57,676 bases of DNA from positions 1 to 57,676 of the forward strand of contig CANQIO010000006.1 of the NCBI GenBank assembly GCA_947624065.1, given 5' to 3'. Positions 48,325-57,145 of this stretch are shown piece after piece. The stretch is from an uncultured Oscillospiraceae bacterium (GTDB lineage: Bacteria; Bacillota; Clostridia; Oscillospirales; Oscillospiraceae). A program made the translations under genes and the position numbers. Under the pieces are notes generated by a model. The model had not been told where the DNA came from, searched no databases, and saw only the letters and a program-made list of their open reading frames with translations. Each line of letters opens with the position of its first letter. Position 1 is the stretch's first letter.

Positions 48325-49586
48325 TGCTGTTCCTCCAGTTGCACGTATATGGGATAGTTGCCATACGCGCCGGCGCTCTCGAAGCCGTCGATGTATACTG
48401 TGGTGGGCACCCTCGACCTGCCGGGCGCGGCGTCGGTCAGGTCCGCCACGATGCGTATGTTGTTGGAGGTGATCTTGGCAAACACATCCTCCGGCGCCCG
48501 GACCGTGACCACCTTGTTCAGATCGATGATCTTGGCGTCATAGCCCTCCGGCACGTTCACGACGCTCAGGTTGGTGACGATGAAGGTATCGTAGCGCAGC
48601 CCCGTGAAGGACATCTCCACCGTGGCGCTGGTCTCGCCGGACAGGCATTCCACGCCGTTGGGCAGCACGATGTTGTAGGAGGTGGGCTCAAAGCTCAGAT
48701 AATTCGCCAGCTGTACGGTGGCCACATTGATGATGTTCAGCCCATCCAGGGTCGCCGCGTCGCCGGCCACAGTGATGCTCTTGGGCTCGATGTCCACCAG
48801 CACGTTCTGGCTGGTGGCGCCGCCGCCCGGGACAAGATCCACCCCCAGGGCGACCTCCTTGATGGTGCTGACCGGCACGTTCACCGAGAGCGTATCCACA
48901 TCGGACTGCACGTCCTCGAATTCCAAGGTATTGCCTTCGCTGTCCAGCAGCACATAGTTGCCCACGGCGGTAAAGGCGGCGCTGACCTGGTCGCGGGCCA
49001 CCACGACCTGCACCTTGGCGATCTGGTTCAGCTCCTCCTCGGGGCCGGTAAAGGTGACGCTGGCCGGATCGAAGGTCATCTCCGTGGCGTCTACCATATA
49101 CCCCTCGCTGACGGTCCCCTCGAACGCGCCGGTGACCGGATAGCTCCTGGTGGCAAGCTTGCTGATCTGCAGGCCCACGGTGGAGGGCGTGCGGCTCTCC
49201 TCCCGGATGTTGGCCTGGTTGACGCTGGACGGATAGCTCAGAGAATAGCTCATGGTCCGGTATCCGGCCATGGTGATGTTGGACAGGTTCACCACAGCAC
49301 GGATATCGGAGCTGGTCAGCTGGGCCAGATCCCGCCTGGTGCCGCTCAGCGTCACGTTAACGGCGGAGACGTCCTGATCGGAGACCACCAGGTTCAGCGT
49401 GTCCCGCATGGCGTCCTGGCCGGTGAAAGCGACCTCCACGCCATAGAAGGTCTTTTTCTCCGTGGCGCCGTAGTTCGATGTATAATATACCCATATGAGC
49501 AGCGCCAGACACAGGCTCAACAGGGCCCAGAACAGGTTGTTGTCCCGCAGGCGGCTCCGGCTTTTGGTCTCAGGATCATTTTTCAT
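48321..49586 (-). CDS. cdaR: CdaA regulatory protein, YbbR repeats
   Basis: The 421-residue protein has an N-terminal anchor (WALLSLCLALLIWVYYTS, about 20-37) and then YbbR-type outer repeats, including FTGQDAMRDTLNLVV and VTFTGPEEELNQIAKVQVVV. It binds and regulates the diadenylate cyclase CdaA, encoded just upstream with an 11-nt overlap. The usual third gene glmM is absent here. Confidence 0.92.
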   Translation of the reverse strand: MKNDPETKSRSRLRDNNLFWALLSLCLALLIWVYYTSNYGATEKKTFYGVEVAFTGQDAMRDTLNLVVSDQDVSAVNVTLSGTRRDLAQLTSSDIRAVVNLSNITMAGYRTMSYSLSYPSSVNQANIREESRTPSTVGLQISKLATRSYPVTGAFEGTVSEGYMVDATEMTFDPASVTFTGPEEELNQIAKVQVVVARDQVSAAFTAVGNYVLLDSEGNTLEFEDVQSDVDTLSVNVPVSTIKEVALGVDLVPGGGATSQNVLVDIEPKSITVAGDAATLDGLNIINVATVQLANYLSFEPTSYNIVLPNGVECLSGETSATVEMSFTGLRYDTFIVTNLSVVNVPEGYDAKIIDLNKVVTVRAPEDVFAKITSNNIRIVADLTDAAPGRSRVPTTVYIDGFESAGAYGNYPIYVQLEEQQ

Positions 49587-50448
49587 CGGTATCCCTCATT
49601 TTGCGCTTGAAAAGCTGTTTCCAACGACTGCCGCCCTCCTCGGCGGGCATGAGCTCCCGCCGGAGCAGGGTCTCGAAGGTATCGGCGGAGAGGTGGCGCT
49701 TGAGAAGGCCGTCCTCTGCCACGCTGATGCCCCCCGTCTCTTCGGACACGATCACCACCAGCGCGTCCGAGCGCTCGCTCATGCCGATGCCGGCGCGGTG
49801 GCGCATGCCGAGATCGCGGCTCAGGTGGGAATTCTCGCTCAGCGGCAGCATGCACCCGGCCGCGGCCAGCCGCCCGTCCCGGATGATCACCGCCCCGTCA
49901 TGAAGGGGGGATTTGTCGTAAAAGATGTTCTTGAGCAGCTCGCTGGTGACCAGCGCGTCCACCGGCGTCCCGGACGCCAGCCGCTCGCCCAGCCGGTTGG
50001 TCCGCTCGAACACGATCAGCGCGCCGGTGCGGCTCTTGGACATATCGGTACAGGCATAGACCGTCTGGGCGATGACCCGCTCCATAGACTGTCCGCCGGC
50101 ACTGCGCCCGAACAGGGAAAAGACGCGGTAGGAGCCCACCCGTTCCAGCGCCCGGCGGATCTCCGGCTGGAACAGGATCACCACCGCCAGCACGCCGATC
50201 TCAAACACCTGCTGCAGCAGGAAGGTGGTGACCGTCAGGTGCAGCGCGCTGGCCAGCGCCAGCGCCACCAGCAGCAGCAAAATGCCCTGCGCAAAGCGGA
50301 TGGAGTTGGTCCGGCGTATAAAGGATATGACGGCGTATACCGCCAGCCCCACCAGCAGCACGTCCACGATATCGCTCAGACCCATGGACAGGATCAGGTT
50401 GGCGGAGTCACGCAAACTTGACAGGATGTTACTCATGATCGGCACCAT
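49576..50448 (-). CDS. cdaA: Diadenylate cyclase
   Basis: A 290-residue enzyme that makes c-di-AMP from two ATP. It has three N-terminal membrane segments (about 24-100). The DAC domain has SPLHDGAVIIRDGRL (DGA motif) and LGMRHRAGIGMSERSDAL (RHR motif). ATG 50436 (MSNILSSL) is a possible shorter start. It is the first gene of the long unit, 44 nt after a sigma-A promoter. Confidence 0.95.
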   Translation of the reverse strand: MVPIMSNILSSLRDSANLILSMGLSDIVDVLLVGLAVYAVISFIRRTNSIRFAQGILLLLVALALASALHLTVTTFLLQQVFEIGVLAVVILFQPEIRRALERVGSYRVFSLFGRSAGGQSMERVIAQTVYACTDMSKSRTGALIVFERTNRLGERLASGTPVDALVTSELLKNIFYDKSPLHDGAVIIRDGRLAAAGCMLPLSENSHLSRDLGMRHRAGIGMSERSDALVVIVSEETGGISVAEDGLLKRHLSADTFETLLRRELMPAEEGGSRWKQLFKRKMRDTDEK

Positions 50449-50491
50449 TCATTCTCTCGGTAGGTTGGTGAACAAGCTATGTCAACTTAGT

Positions 50492-50520
50492 ATTATATTA
50501 CAATTCCGCGTCTTTGGCAA
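50492..50520 (-). promoter_or_regulatory. cdaA-rsgA unit promoter
   Basis: TTGCCA (50515-50520), 17 nt, TATAAT (50492-50497) on the minus strand. It is the only clear promoter seen before the 18 tightly packed genes that follow. Confidence 0.82.
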
Positions 50521-50554
50521 TATGATTTCTGTTCAAAAGCTTGTCCGCCCCGGA

Positions 50555-50586
50555 AGAAAAAATGGGCGCGGCGGTGCCCCGCCGCG
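50555..50586 (-). terminator. Terminator after the cysteine desulfurase gene
   Basis: A perfect 8-bp stem (50567-50574 with 50579-50586) and TGCC loop are followed on the minus strand by CCATTTTTT. It ends the DUF3343/desulfurase unit just before the cdaA promoter. Confidence 0.85.
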
Positions 50587-50593
50587 TCTCTTC

Positions 50594-51712
50594 TCAGGCC
50601 AGCATCTGCTCTACTGCCGCCGCCGCGTCCCGGACCTCCCGCAGGGTGTTGAAGGGCGAGAAGCTGAAGCGCACCGTGCCCTCCCGCAGGGTCCCCGCCG
50701 TGCGATGGGCCAGGGGCGCGCAGTGGAGCCCCGCCCGTACGGCCACGCCCCGCGCCCCCAGACAGGCGGCGGCGTCCTCGCAGTCCATGCCCCTGAACTG
50801 CACCGAGAGCACCCCCGCCTGGCAGCCAGGCTCCGGCGCGGCAAACCGGCGCACCCGCCTGTTCTCCGCCAGCAGCCCGGAGAACGCCGCCAGCAGCTCC
50901 CGCTCGTGGGCCAGCAGCGCCGCCGGCGTTTTCCGGCTCACCCACCGGACCCCCTCCAGGAGCCCGGCGATGCCCGGCACGTTGTGGGTCCCCGGCTCCA
51001 GCCGGTCCGGCAAGAAGTCCGGCATCTCCGCCTGATCGCTCACCGAGCCGGTTCCGCCGTACATATAGGGTGGCGGCAGAGCCGGCCCGCACAGCAGCAC
51101 CCCCGTGCCCTGGGGCCCCAGCAGTCCCTTATGGCCCGGCATGGCGGCGAAGGCGCAGCCCAGTCTGTCAAAGTCCAGCCCCACACTGCCCGCCCCCTGG
51201 GAGGCGTCCACGATCAGGGGCACGCCCTGCTCCCGGCAGGCGGCCGCGATCCGGTCCACCGGCAGGATGAATCCGAACACATTGGACACCTGGGTGCACA
51301 CCGCCGCGGCGGCCCCCGGCAGCTTCCGGCGAAAGGCCTCCAGCGCCGCGTCGGGATCGAACAGCGGCGAGGCCGCCACATCCACCCTGGCCCCCAGCCC
51401 GTGGAGCGGCCGCCAGACGGCGTTGTGCTCATAGCCCGAGATCACCACCCGGTCTCCGGGCCTTACAAGGCTCCGGATGGCGATGTTCAGCCCATGGGTG
51501 GCGCTGGAGGTGAACACTACCCGCTCCGGGTCCTTCACGCAGAAAAGGTCCGCGATGGCCGTCCGGCAGTCCAGCACCGTGTCGGCCGCCGCCATGGCGC
51601 TCTCATACCCGCCCCGGCCGGGGCTGGACATGGTCCGCAGCGCCCGACCCACGGCATAGGCCACCGCCGCCGGCTTTTGAAAGGAGGTGGCCGCACTGTC
51701 CAGATAGATCAT
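50594..51712 (-). CDS. Cysteine desulfurase-like aminotransferase class V
   Basis: The 372-residue protein starts at ATG 51710-51712 (MIYLDSAATSFQKPAAVAYA). PLP-site motifs are SSATHGLNIAI, ISGYEHNAVWRP, IVDASQGAGSVGLDF and MPGHKGLLGPQGTGVLL with the Lys. The catalytic Cys candidate is in RAGLHCAPLAHRT. It belongs to the NifS-like family that pairs with DUF3343; DUF3343 proteins are proposed sulfur or selenium carriers. The stop-start overlap with DUF3343 supports a shared role. Confidence 0.9.
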   Translation of the reverse strand: MIYLDSAATSFQKPAAVAYAVGRALRTMSSPGRGGYESAMAAADTVLDCRTAIADLFCVKDPERVVFTSSATHGLNIAIRSLVRPGDRVVISGYEHNAVWRPLHGLGARVDVAASPLFDPDAALEAFRRKLPGAAAAVCTQVSNVFGFILPVDRIAAACREQGVPLIVDASQGAGSVGLDFDRLGCAFAAMPGHKGLLGPQGTGVLLCGPALPPPYMYGGTGSVSDQAEMPDFLPDRLEPGTHNVPGIAGLLEGVRWVSRKTPAALLAHERELLAAFSGLLAENRRVRRFAAPEPGCQAGVLSVQFRGMDCEDAAACLGARGVAVRAGLHCAPLAHRTAGTLREGTVRFSFSPFNTLREVRDAAAAVEQMLA

Positions 51713-51960
51713 GGGCCCACCGCCTCCCACGTGCCGTCGTCATGGCGCAGCAGCACCCGCTCCGGGCTGAGCCCCGCCCCTCGGAGGACCGCCAGCGCCC
51801 GGTCCCGGTGGCGGGGCGCCACGGTCACGCAGTAGGCGCAGCCCCGCTTGGCCGCGTCCTTGGGCACCCGGGACAGAGCGCCGGTGACCCCCGCTCTCTC
51901 CAGGACCCGCGCCGCCCGCTGGGCATAGGTCAGGCTGCGATAAGTCAGCAGATAGTGCAA
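51709..51960 (-). CDS. DUF3343-family small protein (putative Se/S carrier)
   Basis: The 83-residue protein starts at TTG 51958-51960 (MHYLLTYRSLTYAQRAARVL), behind GGGGAGGGG. CAYCVTVAPRHRD carries two conserved Cys. It is the probable partner of the desulfurase downstream (4-nt overlap). Its ribosome site and start lie in the 3' arm of the ispF terminator hairpin, so translation may be conditional. Confidence 0.8.
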   Translation of the reverse strand: MHYLLTYRSLTYAQRAARVLERAGVTGALSRVPKDAAKRGCAYCVTVAPRHRDRALAVLRGAGLSPERVLLRHDDGTWEAVGP

Positions 51961-52014
51961 AAAGATCCCCTCCCCAATGGTCACAGGCCATTGTATGCGG
52001 GAGGGGATCTTTTT
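51959..52014. terminator. Long bidirectional hairpin after ispF
   Basis: A perfect 16-bp outer stem (51959-51974 with 51999-52014) contains a small inner stem (CAATGG / CCATTG). A and T runs flank it, so it can terminate in both directions. On the minus strand the 3' arm holds the ribosome site and TTG of the DUF3343 gene. Confidence 0.85.
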
Positions 52015-52023
52015 GGTCCCGGG

Positions 52024-52491
52024 TCAGCGCAGCAGCACCACCGCGTGGGCGCTGATGCCCTCGCCGGCGCCGGTGAAGCCCATTTTTTCCTCGGTGGTGG
52101 CTTTCACGCTGACGGCGCCGATGTCCAAACCCAGGTCCGCGGCGATGTTGGCGCGCATCCGGTCGATGTACGGCGCCAGCTTGGGCCGCTGGGCGATGAC
52201 GGTCACGTCGCAGTTTTCCGGCGCGTAGCCCGCCTTTGCCGCCGCCTCTGCCGCCGCCCGCAGGATCAAGCGGCTCGAGACGCCCTCCGTGGCCGGGTCA
52301 TTGTCGGGGAAGAGCTTTCCGATGTCCCCCAGCGCCGCAGCCCCCAGGATGGCGTCCGCCAGGGCGTGCAGCAGCACGTCCGCGTCCGAGTGGCCCAAGA
52401 GCCCCTTTTCATAGGGGATCTCCACCCCGCCCAGGATGAGCTTACGGCCCTCCGTCAGGCGGTGGGCGTCATATCCGTGTCCGATCCTCAT
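52024..52491 (-). CDS. ispF: 2-C-methyl-D-erythritol 2,4-cyclodiphosphate synthase
   Basis: The 155-residue protein starts [12 protein letters not shown] (zinc D and H) and has [20 protein letters not shown] and [38 protein letters not shown] and a Thr motif in [12 protein letters not shown] follow. It is the fifth enzyme of the MEP isoprenoid pathway. It overlaps ispD by 4 nt. Confidence 0.97.
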   Translation of the reverse strand: MRIGHGYDAHRLTEGRKLILGGVEIPYEKGLLGHSDADVLLHALADAILGAAALGDIGKLFPDNDPATEGVSSRLILRAAAEAAAKAGYAPENCDVTVIAQRPKLAPYIDRMRANIAADLGLDIGAVSVKATTEEKMGFTGAGEGISAHAVVLLR

Positions 52492-53210
52492 GTGCCGGTC
52501 CTCTCCTTCCATATGAGCTCCGCCAGACGCAGGTCCAGCGGCGTGGTGATCTTGATGTTCTCCTCGCTGCCGGCGGAGAGGGCGACGCGCCCGCCGATGC
52601 GCTCCACCGCCCGGCAGTCGTCCGTCACCTCCGGGGCCTTCTCCGCCGCGTCCGTCAGCGCCGCCCGGATCAGGTCCGCCTGGAAGCACTGGGGCGTCTG
52701 CACCGCATAGAGCGCCGAGCGGTCCGGCGTGGATATCACCACCCCGTCATGGGCTACCTTCACCGTGTCCCGCACCGGGATGGCCGGCGCCGCGGCCGTA
52801 TGGCGGTATGCGGTCCAGAGCGCGTCCCGGATGATCTGGCCTGTCACCAGGGGCCGGGCCCCGTCATGGATGGCGATGAGCTCCGCCCGGGGCGAGACAC
52901 GCATCACCCCGTTCAGGCAGGACTGCGCCCGCGTCTCCCCGCCGGGCACCACCGCTGTGACTTTCCCCAGGCCGTTGTCCGCGCAGAGGGCCGTCACGGT
53001 CCCGACCCGGTCCTCCCGCGTCACCACCACGATCTCCCCCACGGTCTCCGCCGCCTGGAACGCGCGCAGCGTCCGGAGGATCACCGGCTCCCCGGCCAGG
53101 TCCGCCATCAGCTTGTCGCTCCCAAAGCGGCTGGACGACCCCGCCGCCACGATCACCGCCGCGGCATAGGGCAGCCGCGCCTGCTTCAGTTTTTCCGCCG
53201 CAGCACCCAT
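52488..53210 (-). CDS. ispD: 2-C-methyl-D-erythritol 4-phosphate cytidylyltransferase
   Basis: The 240-residue protein starts at ATG 53208-53210 and has the CTP loop [50 protein letters not shown] and [14 protein letters not shown]. It is the third enzyme of the MEP pathway. Its promoter is at 53253-53281. Confidence 0.97.
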   Translation of the reverse strand: MGAAAEKLKQARLPYAAAVIVAAGSSSRFGSDKLMADLAGEPVILRTLRAFQAAETVGEIVVVTREDRVGTVTALCADNGLGKVTAVVPGGETRAQSCLNGVMRVSPRAELIAIHDGARPLVTGQIIRDALWTAYRHTAAAPAIPVRDTVKVAHDGVVISTPDRSALYAVQTPQCFQADLIRAALTDAAEKAPEVTDDCRAVERIGGRVALSAGSEENIKITTPLDLRLAELIWKERTGT

Positions 53211-53222
53211 GGACGCTCCTCC

Positions 53223-53251
53223 ACATATCCGGCGTATTTGTCCCATATAGT
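53223..53251 (+). promoter_or_regulatory. Sigma-E-like promoter of the flippase gene
   Basis: ACATATC (53223-53229), 14 nt, CATATAGT (53244-53251). It would start transcription about 70 nt before the TTG start. The -10 is a weaker match than in the other two cases. Confidence 0.4.
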
Positions 53252-53252
53252 G

Positions 53253-53281
53253 ATTATACCCGTTTCCGGTCGCTTCTGCAA
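53253..53281 (-). promoter_or_regulatory. ispDF promoter
   Basis: TTGCAG (53276-53281), 17 nt, TATAAT (53253-53258) on the minus strand, 43 nt before the ispD ATG. Confidence 0.8.
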
Positions 53282-53329
53282 CCCGATTCCGGGCCGTCGC
53301 TGGTATCTTCGCTATGGGGAGGGATCCAT

Positions 53330-54826
53330 TTGCTGCGGGATAAGACCCTGGCTCGCAACACCGCGCTGCTCACTGTCTCGGGCCTGGCCATGCGGTTCGT
53401 GGGGATGCTCTGGCAGGTCTGGCTGGTGGGACACATCGGCGAGGCGGGCATCGGCCTTTTTCAGCTGGTGATGAGCGTGAACGCCCTGGCCGCCACCGTC
53501 GCCGTCTCCGGCGGACGGTACGCCGTGACCCGGCTGCTGGCGGAGGAAAAGGGCATGGACCGGCCGTCCGGGGCCGCCCAGGCGCTGGGGGAATGCCTCG
53601 TGTACGGGCTGCTGTTCGGCATCGGCGCCGGCTCGCTCATGCTCTTTACAGCCCGGCCGCTGGGCTTTCTGTGGCTGGAGGACGCCCGCACCGTGCGGCC
53701 GCTGATGCTGCTGGCGCTGACCATGCCCCTCACCGGCGTCGACGCGGTGCTCCACGGCTACTTCACCGCCGTGGGGCGGGTGTGGAAGAGCGTGGCGGTG
53801 TCCGTCTGCCAGCAGCTGGCCACCATCACCGCCACGGCGGCGCTGCTGCTCCTGTCCCCCGCCGGCGATCTGGAGCGGGCGGCGGCCGTCATCGCCGCCG
53901 GGACACTGATCGGCGACTGCCTGGGCGTGGCGGCCCTGGGCGTGCTCTGCGAGGCGGACCGGCGCGCCCACGGCATCCGCCGGGACAGGACCGCCCCGCC
54001 GCTGAAGGGCATAGGAAAACGGCTGCTGCGCCTGGCGCTGCCCCTGGCGGCGGCGTCCTACGCCCGGAGCGGCCTGTCAACCCTGCAGCATCTGCTGGTG
54101 CCCCGCGGGCTGCGGGCGTCCGGCCTCACGGCCGACGCGGCCCTGGCCTCCTACGGCGTGATCCAGGGCATGGCCCTGCCCACGGTGCTGTTTCCCTCCT
54201 GCCTGATGATGGCGGTGGCGGAGCTGATCGTGCCCAAGCTCACGGAAAAGCAGATCCGGGGCAAGGGCGATTCCATCCGCCGGATCACGGAGGACGTGCT
54301 GTATAAGAGCCTGCTCTTCTGCGCCGTCACAGCGGGGCTCCTGCTGGGAGTGGGGGACAGCCTGGGCCGGGTCTTGTTCAGCTCGGAGGAGGCCGGCCGG
54401 GCCATCCAGATCTTCGCGCTGATCGTACCGGTGATGTACATGGACATGGCCACGGACGGCTGTCTGCGGGGCCTGGGCGAGATGATGTACTGCATGGGCG
54501 TGAACATCGCCGACGTGGGGCTTTCGGCGGTGCTGGTATGGCTGCTGCTGCCCCGATGGGGCGTGGGGGCCTATATCTTCGTGATCTGCTTCACGGAGGC
54601 CTTCAACTTCGCCCTCAGCATGGGCCGGCTGAAGAAGGTCACCGGCTTCGTCCTCCCCTGGCGGGAGCTGGGCCGGGCGGGACTGTGGGCGGCTCTGGCG
54701 GGGTCCGCGGCGCGGCTGGCCGGGCTCTATACCGGCGCGGCGGTACGCCCCGTGGCCCTGGCCTTCGCGCTGCTCACGGGCCTGGCCGTCTACTGCGCCG
54801 CCATGGGAAAGCATATAAGCCTTTGA
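53330..54826 (+). CDS. Polysaccharide flippase, SpoVB-like
   Basis: The 498-residue protein starts at TTG 53330 (MLRDKTLARNTALLTVSGLA) behind GGGGAGGG. It has about 12-14 membrane segments of the MOP exporter fold, with RFVGMLWQVWLVGHIGEAGI and PTVLFPSCLMMAVAELIVPK as family marks. SpoVB moves lipid-linked wall precursors for spore cortex. A sigma-E-like promoter fits that, but paralogues serve other polymers. Confidence 0.85.
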   Translation: MLRDKTLARNTALLTVSGLAMRFVGMLWQVWLVGHIGEAGIGLFQLVMSVNALAATVAVSGGRYAVTRLLAEEKGMDRPSGAAQALGECLVYGLLFGIGAGSLMLFTARPLGFLWLEDARTVRPLMLLALTMPLTGVDAVLHGYFTAVGRVWKSVAVSVCQQLATITATAALLLLSPAGDLERAAAVIAAGTLIGDCLGVAALGVLCEADRRAHGIRRDRTAPPLKGIGKRLLRLALPLAAASYARSGLSTLQHLLVPRGLRASGLTADAALASYGVIQGMALPTVLFPSCLMMAVAELIVPKLTEKQIRGKGDSIRRITEDVLYKSLLFCAVTAGLLLGVGDSLGRVLFSSEEAGRAIQIFALIVPVMYMDMATDGCLRGLGEMMYCMGVNIADVGLSAVLVWLLLPRWGVGAYIFVICFTEAFNFALSMGRLKKVTGFVLPWRELGRAGLWAALAGSAARLAGLYTGAAVRPVALAFALLTGLAVYCAAMGKHISL

Positions 54827-54871
54827 CAGCGGGGCCGAACTCTGGTAAACTGGCCCTGGGAAGTGATACGA

Positions 54872-55645
54872 ATGATACTCACAGTGGACTTATCCAACAG
54901 CCGCATCACCATGGCCGGCGTATCAGACGGCCATGTCCTCTTCTCCTGCCACATGGCCACGGTGAAGAGCCGCACCTCGGATGAATACGCCGCGCTGATG
55001 GGCCTGCTGCTGGACCGGCAGGGCGAAGCGCGCGCCGCCCTGGAGGGCTGCATCCTCTCCTCAGTGGTGCCGGAGCTGACGCTGCCCGTGACGCGGGCGC
55101 TGGAGCAGCTCACCGGCCAGTGCCCCATGGTGGTGGGGCCGGGGGTAAAGACCGGGCTCAACATCCGCCTGGACGATCCCTCCCAGCTGGGCAGCGATTT
55201 TGTGGCAAACGCGGTGGCCGCCCAGGCGGCCTATCCCCTGCCGGTGATCACCGTGGAGATGGACACCGCCATCGGCCTGGGCGTCACCGACGGCGAGGGC
55301 CGGTACATCGGCGGCGTCATCGCCCCGGGCATCATGGCCTCCGCCGCCGCGCTCACCAGCCGGGCGTCTCTGCTGCATGACGTGCTGCCCCAGGCGCCGG
55401 GGAGCATCATCTGCCGCAACACCGACGAGAGCATGCGCTCGGGCATCATCTACGGCGCCGCCGCCATGCTGGACGGCCTGTTGGCGGGCATGGAGGAGGA
55501 GCTGGGCCAGAGCGCCCAGGTGGTGGCCACCGGGCCCTGGGCCCCCGTGGTGATCCCCCACTGCCGCCGGGCCGACATCCATGTGGACGGGGAGCTCATC
55601 CACAAGGGCCTGTGGCTCATCTGGAAGAAGAACCAGCGGCGCTGA
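54872..55645 (+). CDS. CoaX-like (type III pantothenate kinase family), diverged
   Basis: The 257-residue protein starts at ATG 54872 (GTG 54863 possible), with GGGAAG 8 nt upstream. The fold pattern is that of CoaX: MILTVDLSNSRITM (residues 1-14), LGSDFVANAVAA (106-117) and GGVIAPGIMASAAAL (147-161). Key residues differ. DxGNT is D6-L-S-N-S10, the Arg after D109 is Phe, and the DxGTATT loop is E129-M-D-T-A-I-G135. It may have lost kinase activity. Acetate-kinase-like folds are also used as sensors. Confidence 0.75.
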   Translation: MILTVDLSNSRITMAGVSDGHVLFSCHMATVKSRTSDEYAALMGLLLDRQGEARAALEGCILSSVVPELTLPVTRALEQLTGQCPMVVGPGVKTGLNIRLDDPSQLGSDFVANAVAAQAAYPLPVITVEMDTAIGLGVTDGEGRYIGGVIAPGIMASAAALTSRASLLHDVLPQAPGSIICRNTDESMRSGIIYGAAAMLDGLLAGMEEELGQSAQVVATGPWAPVVIPHCRRADIHVDGELIHKGLWLIWKKNQRR

Positions 55646-55701
55646 CCGTGCCGCCACAGTCAACTCAGCCGCATTTGCGTAAATGCCGGCGGGACGCCAT
55701 C

Positions 55702-55742
55702 AAAGCAAAAGCCAGACGGGAGGCCCGTCTGGCTTTTGCTTT
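55702..55742. terminator. Bidirectional terminator, coaX/nfnB
   Basis: A perfect 19-bp stem (55702-55720 with 55724-55742) and 3-nt loop, with further T residues to 55745, separates the convergent genes. Confidence 0.92.
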
Positions 55743-55750
55743 TTTATCTG

Positions 55751-57145
55751 TCATTTGCCCATGATGTACTGGTCGATGCCCGCGGCGGCAGCCTTGCCGG
55801 CGCCCATGGCCTTGATGACCGTGGCCGCGCCCGTCACCGCGTCGCCGCCGGCGAACACGCCCGCGCGGGAGGTGGCGCCCGTGGCGTCGTCCGCCACGAT
55901 GCCGCCCTTCTTCGTGGCCTCCAGGCCCGGCGTGGTGCTGAGGATCAGCGGGTTGGGGCTGGTGCCGATGGCGATGATCACCGAGTCCACGTCGATGACG
56001 TACTCGCTGCCGGGCACCTCCACCGGACGGCGGCGGCCGCTGGCGTCCGGCTCGCCCAGCTCCATCTTGATGACCTTGATGCCGGTCACGTGGCCGGTCT
56101 CGTCCCCCACGATCCCCACGGGGTTGTTGAGCAGCTTGAAGATGATCTCCTCCGCCTCGGCGTGGTGGACCTCTTCCTTCCGGGCGGGCAGCTCGTCCAT
56201 GCTCCGGCGGTAGATGACATACACCTCGTCCGCGCCCAGACGCTTGGCCGTGCGGGCCGCGTCCATGGCCACGTTGCCGCCGCCCACGATGGCGACGCGC
56301 TTGCCCAGCTTGATGGGCGTGTCGTACTCGGGCAGGTATGCCTTCATCAGGTTGGACCGGGTCAGGATCTCGTTGGCGGAGAACACGCCCAGCAGATTCT
56401 CCCCGGGGATGTGCAAAAACTGGGGCAGGCCCGCGCCGGTGCCGATGAACACCGCTTCGAAGCCCTGCTCGAAGAGCTCGTCGATGCTCTCCGCCCGGCC
56501 GATGACCGCGTCGGTGACGATCTGCACGCCGAAGTATTCCAGCTTGGCGATCTCCTTGGCCACGATGGCCTTGGGCAGACGGAACTCCGGGATGCCGTAT
56601 ACCAGCACGCCGCCGGCCTTGTGGAAGGCCTCGTACACCGTCACCTCATAGCCCTTCCGGGCCAGGTCGCCGGCGCAGGTCAGGCCCGCCGGGCCGGAGC
56701 CCACCACCGCCACCTTGTGGCCGTTGGGCTCGGGGCGCTGGGGCGCGCCGTCCTTATGGCCGTCGGTCATGTGGTAGTCCGCCACGAACCGCTCCAGCCG
56801 GCCGATGCCCACGCTCTCGCCCTTGATGCCCCGCACGCACTTGCCCTCGCACTGGTTCTCCTGGGGGCACACGCGCCCGCAGATGGCCGGCAGGCTGTTG
56901 GTGGAGGTGATGACCTTATAGGCGCCGTCAAAGTCCCCCTCGGCCACCTTGGCGATGAACTGGGGGATATGTACGTTCACCGGGCACCCCTCCACGCAGG
57001 CGGGACGCTTGCAGTTGAGGCACCGCTTGGCCTCGTCGATGGCCATCTCGGCGGTATAGCCCAGGGCCACCTCGTCAAAGTTCTTGTTCCGTACCAGAGG
57101 GTCCTGCTCCGGCATGGGGTTTTTGTCCATGCGCATATTAGCCAT
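55751..57145 (-). CDS. nfnB: NfnB / glutamate synthase small-subunit-like flavoprotein
   Basis: A 464-residue protein. N-terminal Cys clusters CLNCKRPACVEGCPVNVHIP and CGRVCPQENQCEGKC bind FeS clusters. An FAD site VAVVGSGPAGLTCAGDLA (about 144-161) and NADP site VAIVGGGNVAMDAARTAKRL follow. It ends in the FAD motif GVFAGGDAVTGAATVI. The gene next to it encodes the FAD/FeS partner, so NfnAB (ferredoxin-NADP bifurcation) is more likely than glutamate synthase. Confidence 0.88.
   Translation of the reverse strand: MANMRMDKNPMPEQDPLVRNKNFDEVALGYTAEMAIDEAKRCLNCKRPACVEGCPVNVHIPQFIAKVAEGDFDGAYKVITSTNSLPAICGRVCPQENQCEGKCVRGIKGESVGIGRLERFVADYHMTDGHKDGAPQRPEPNGHKVAVVGSGPAGLTCAGDLARKGYEVTVYEAFHKAGGVLVYGIPEFRLPKAIVAKEIAKLEYFGVQIVTDAVIGRAESIDELFEQGFEAVFIGTGAGLPQFLHIPGENLLGVFSANEILTRSNLMKAYLPEYDTPIKLGKRVAIVGGGNVAMDAARTAKRLGADEVYVIYRRSMDELPARKEEVHHAEAEEIIFKLLNNPVGIVGDETGHVTGIKVIKMELGEPDASGRRRPVEVPGSEYVIDVDSVIIAIGTSPNPLILSTTPGLEATKKGGIVADDATGATSRAGVFAGGDAVTGAATVIKAMGAGKAAAAGIDQYIMGK

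Noticed and set aside
55751-57145. Glutamate synthase (gltD) assignment
   Set aside because: The adjacent FAD/2Fe-2S subunit and absence of a large glutamate synthase subunit favour NfnAB, although the sequence family is shared.
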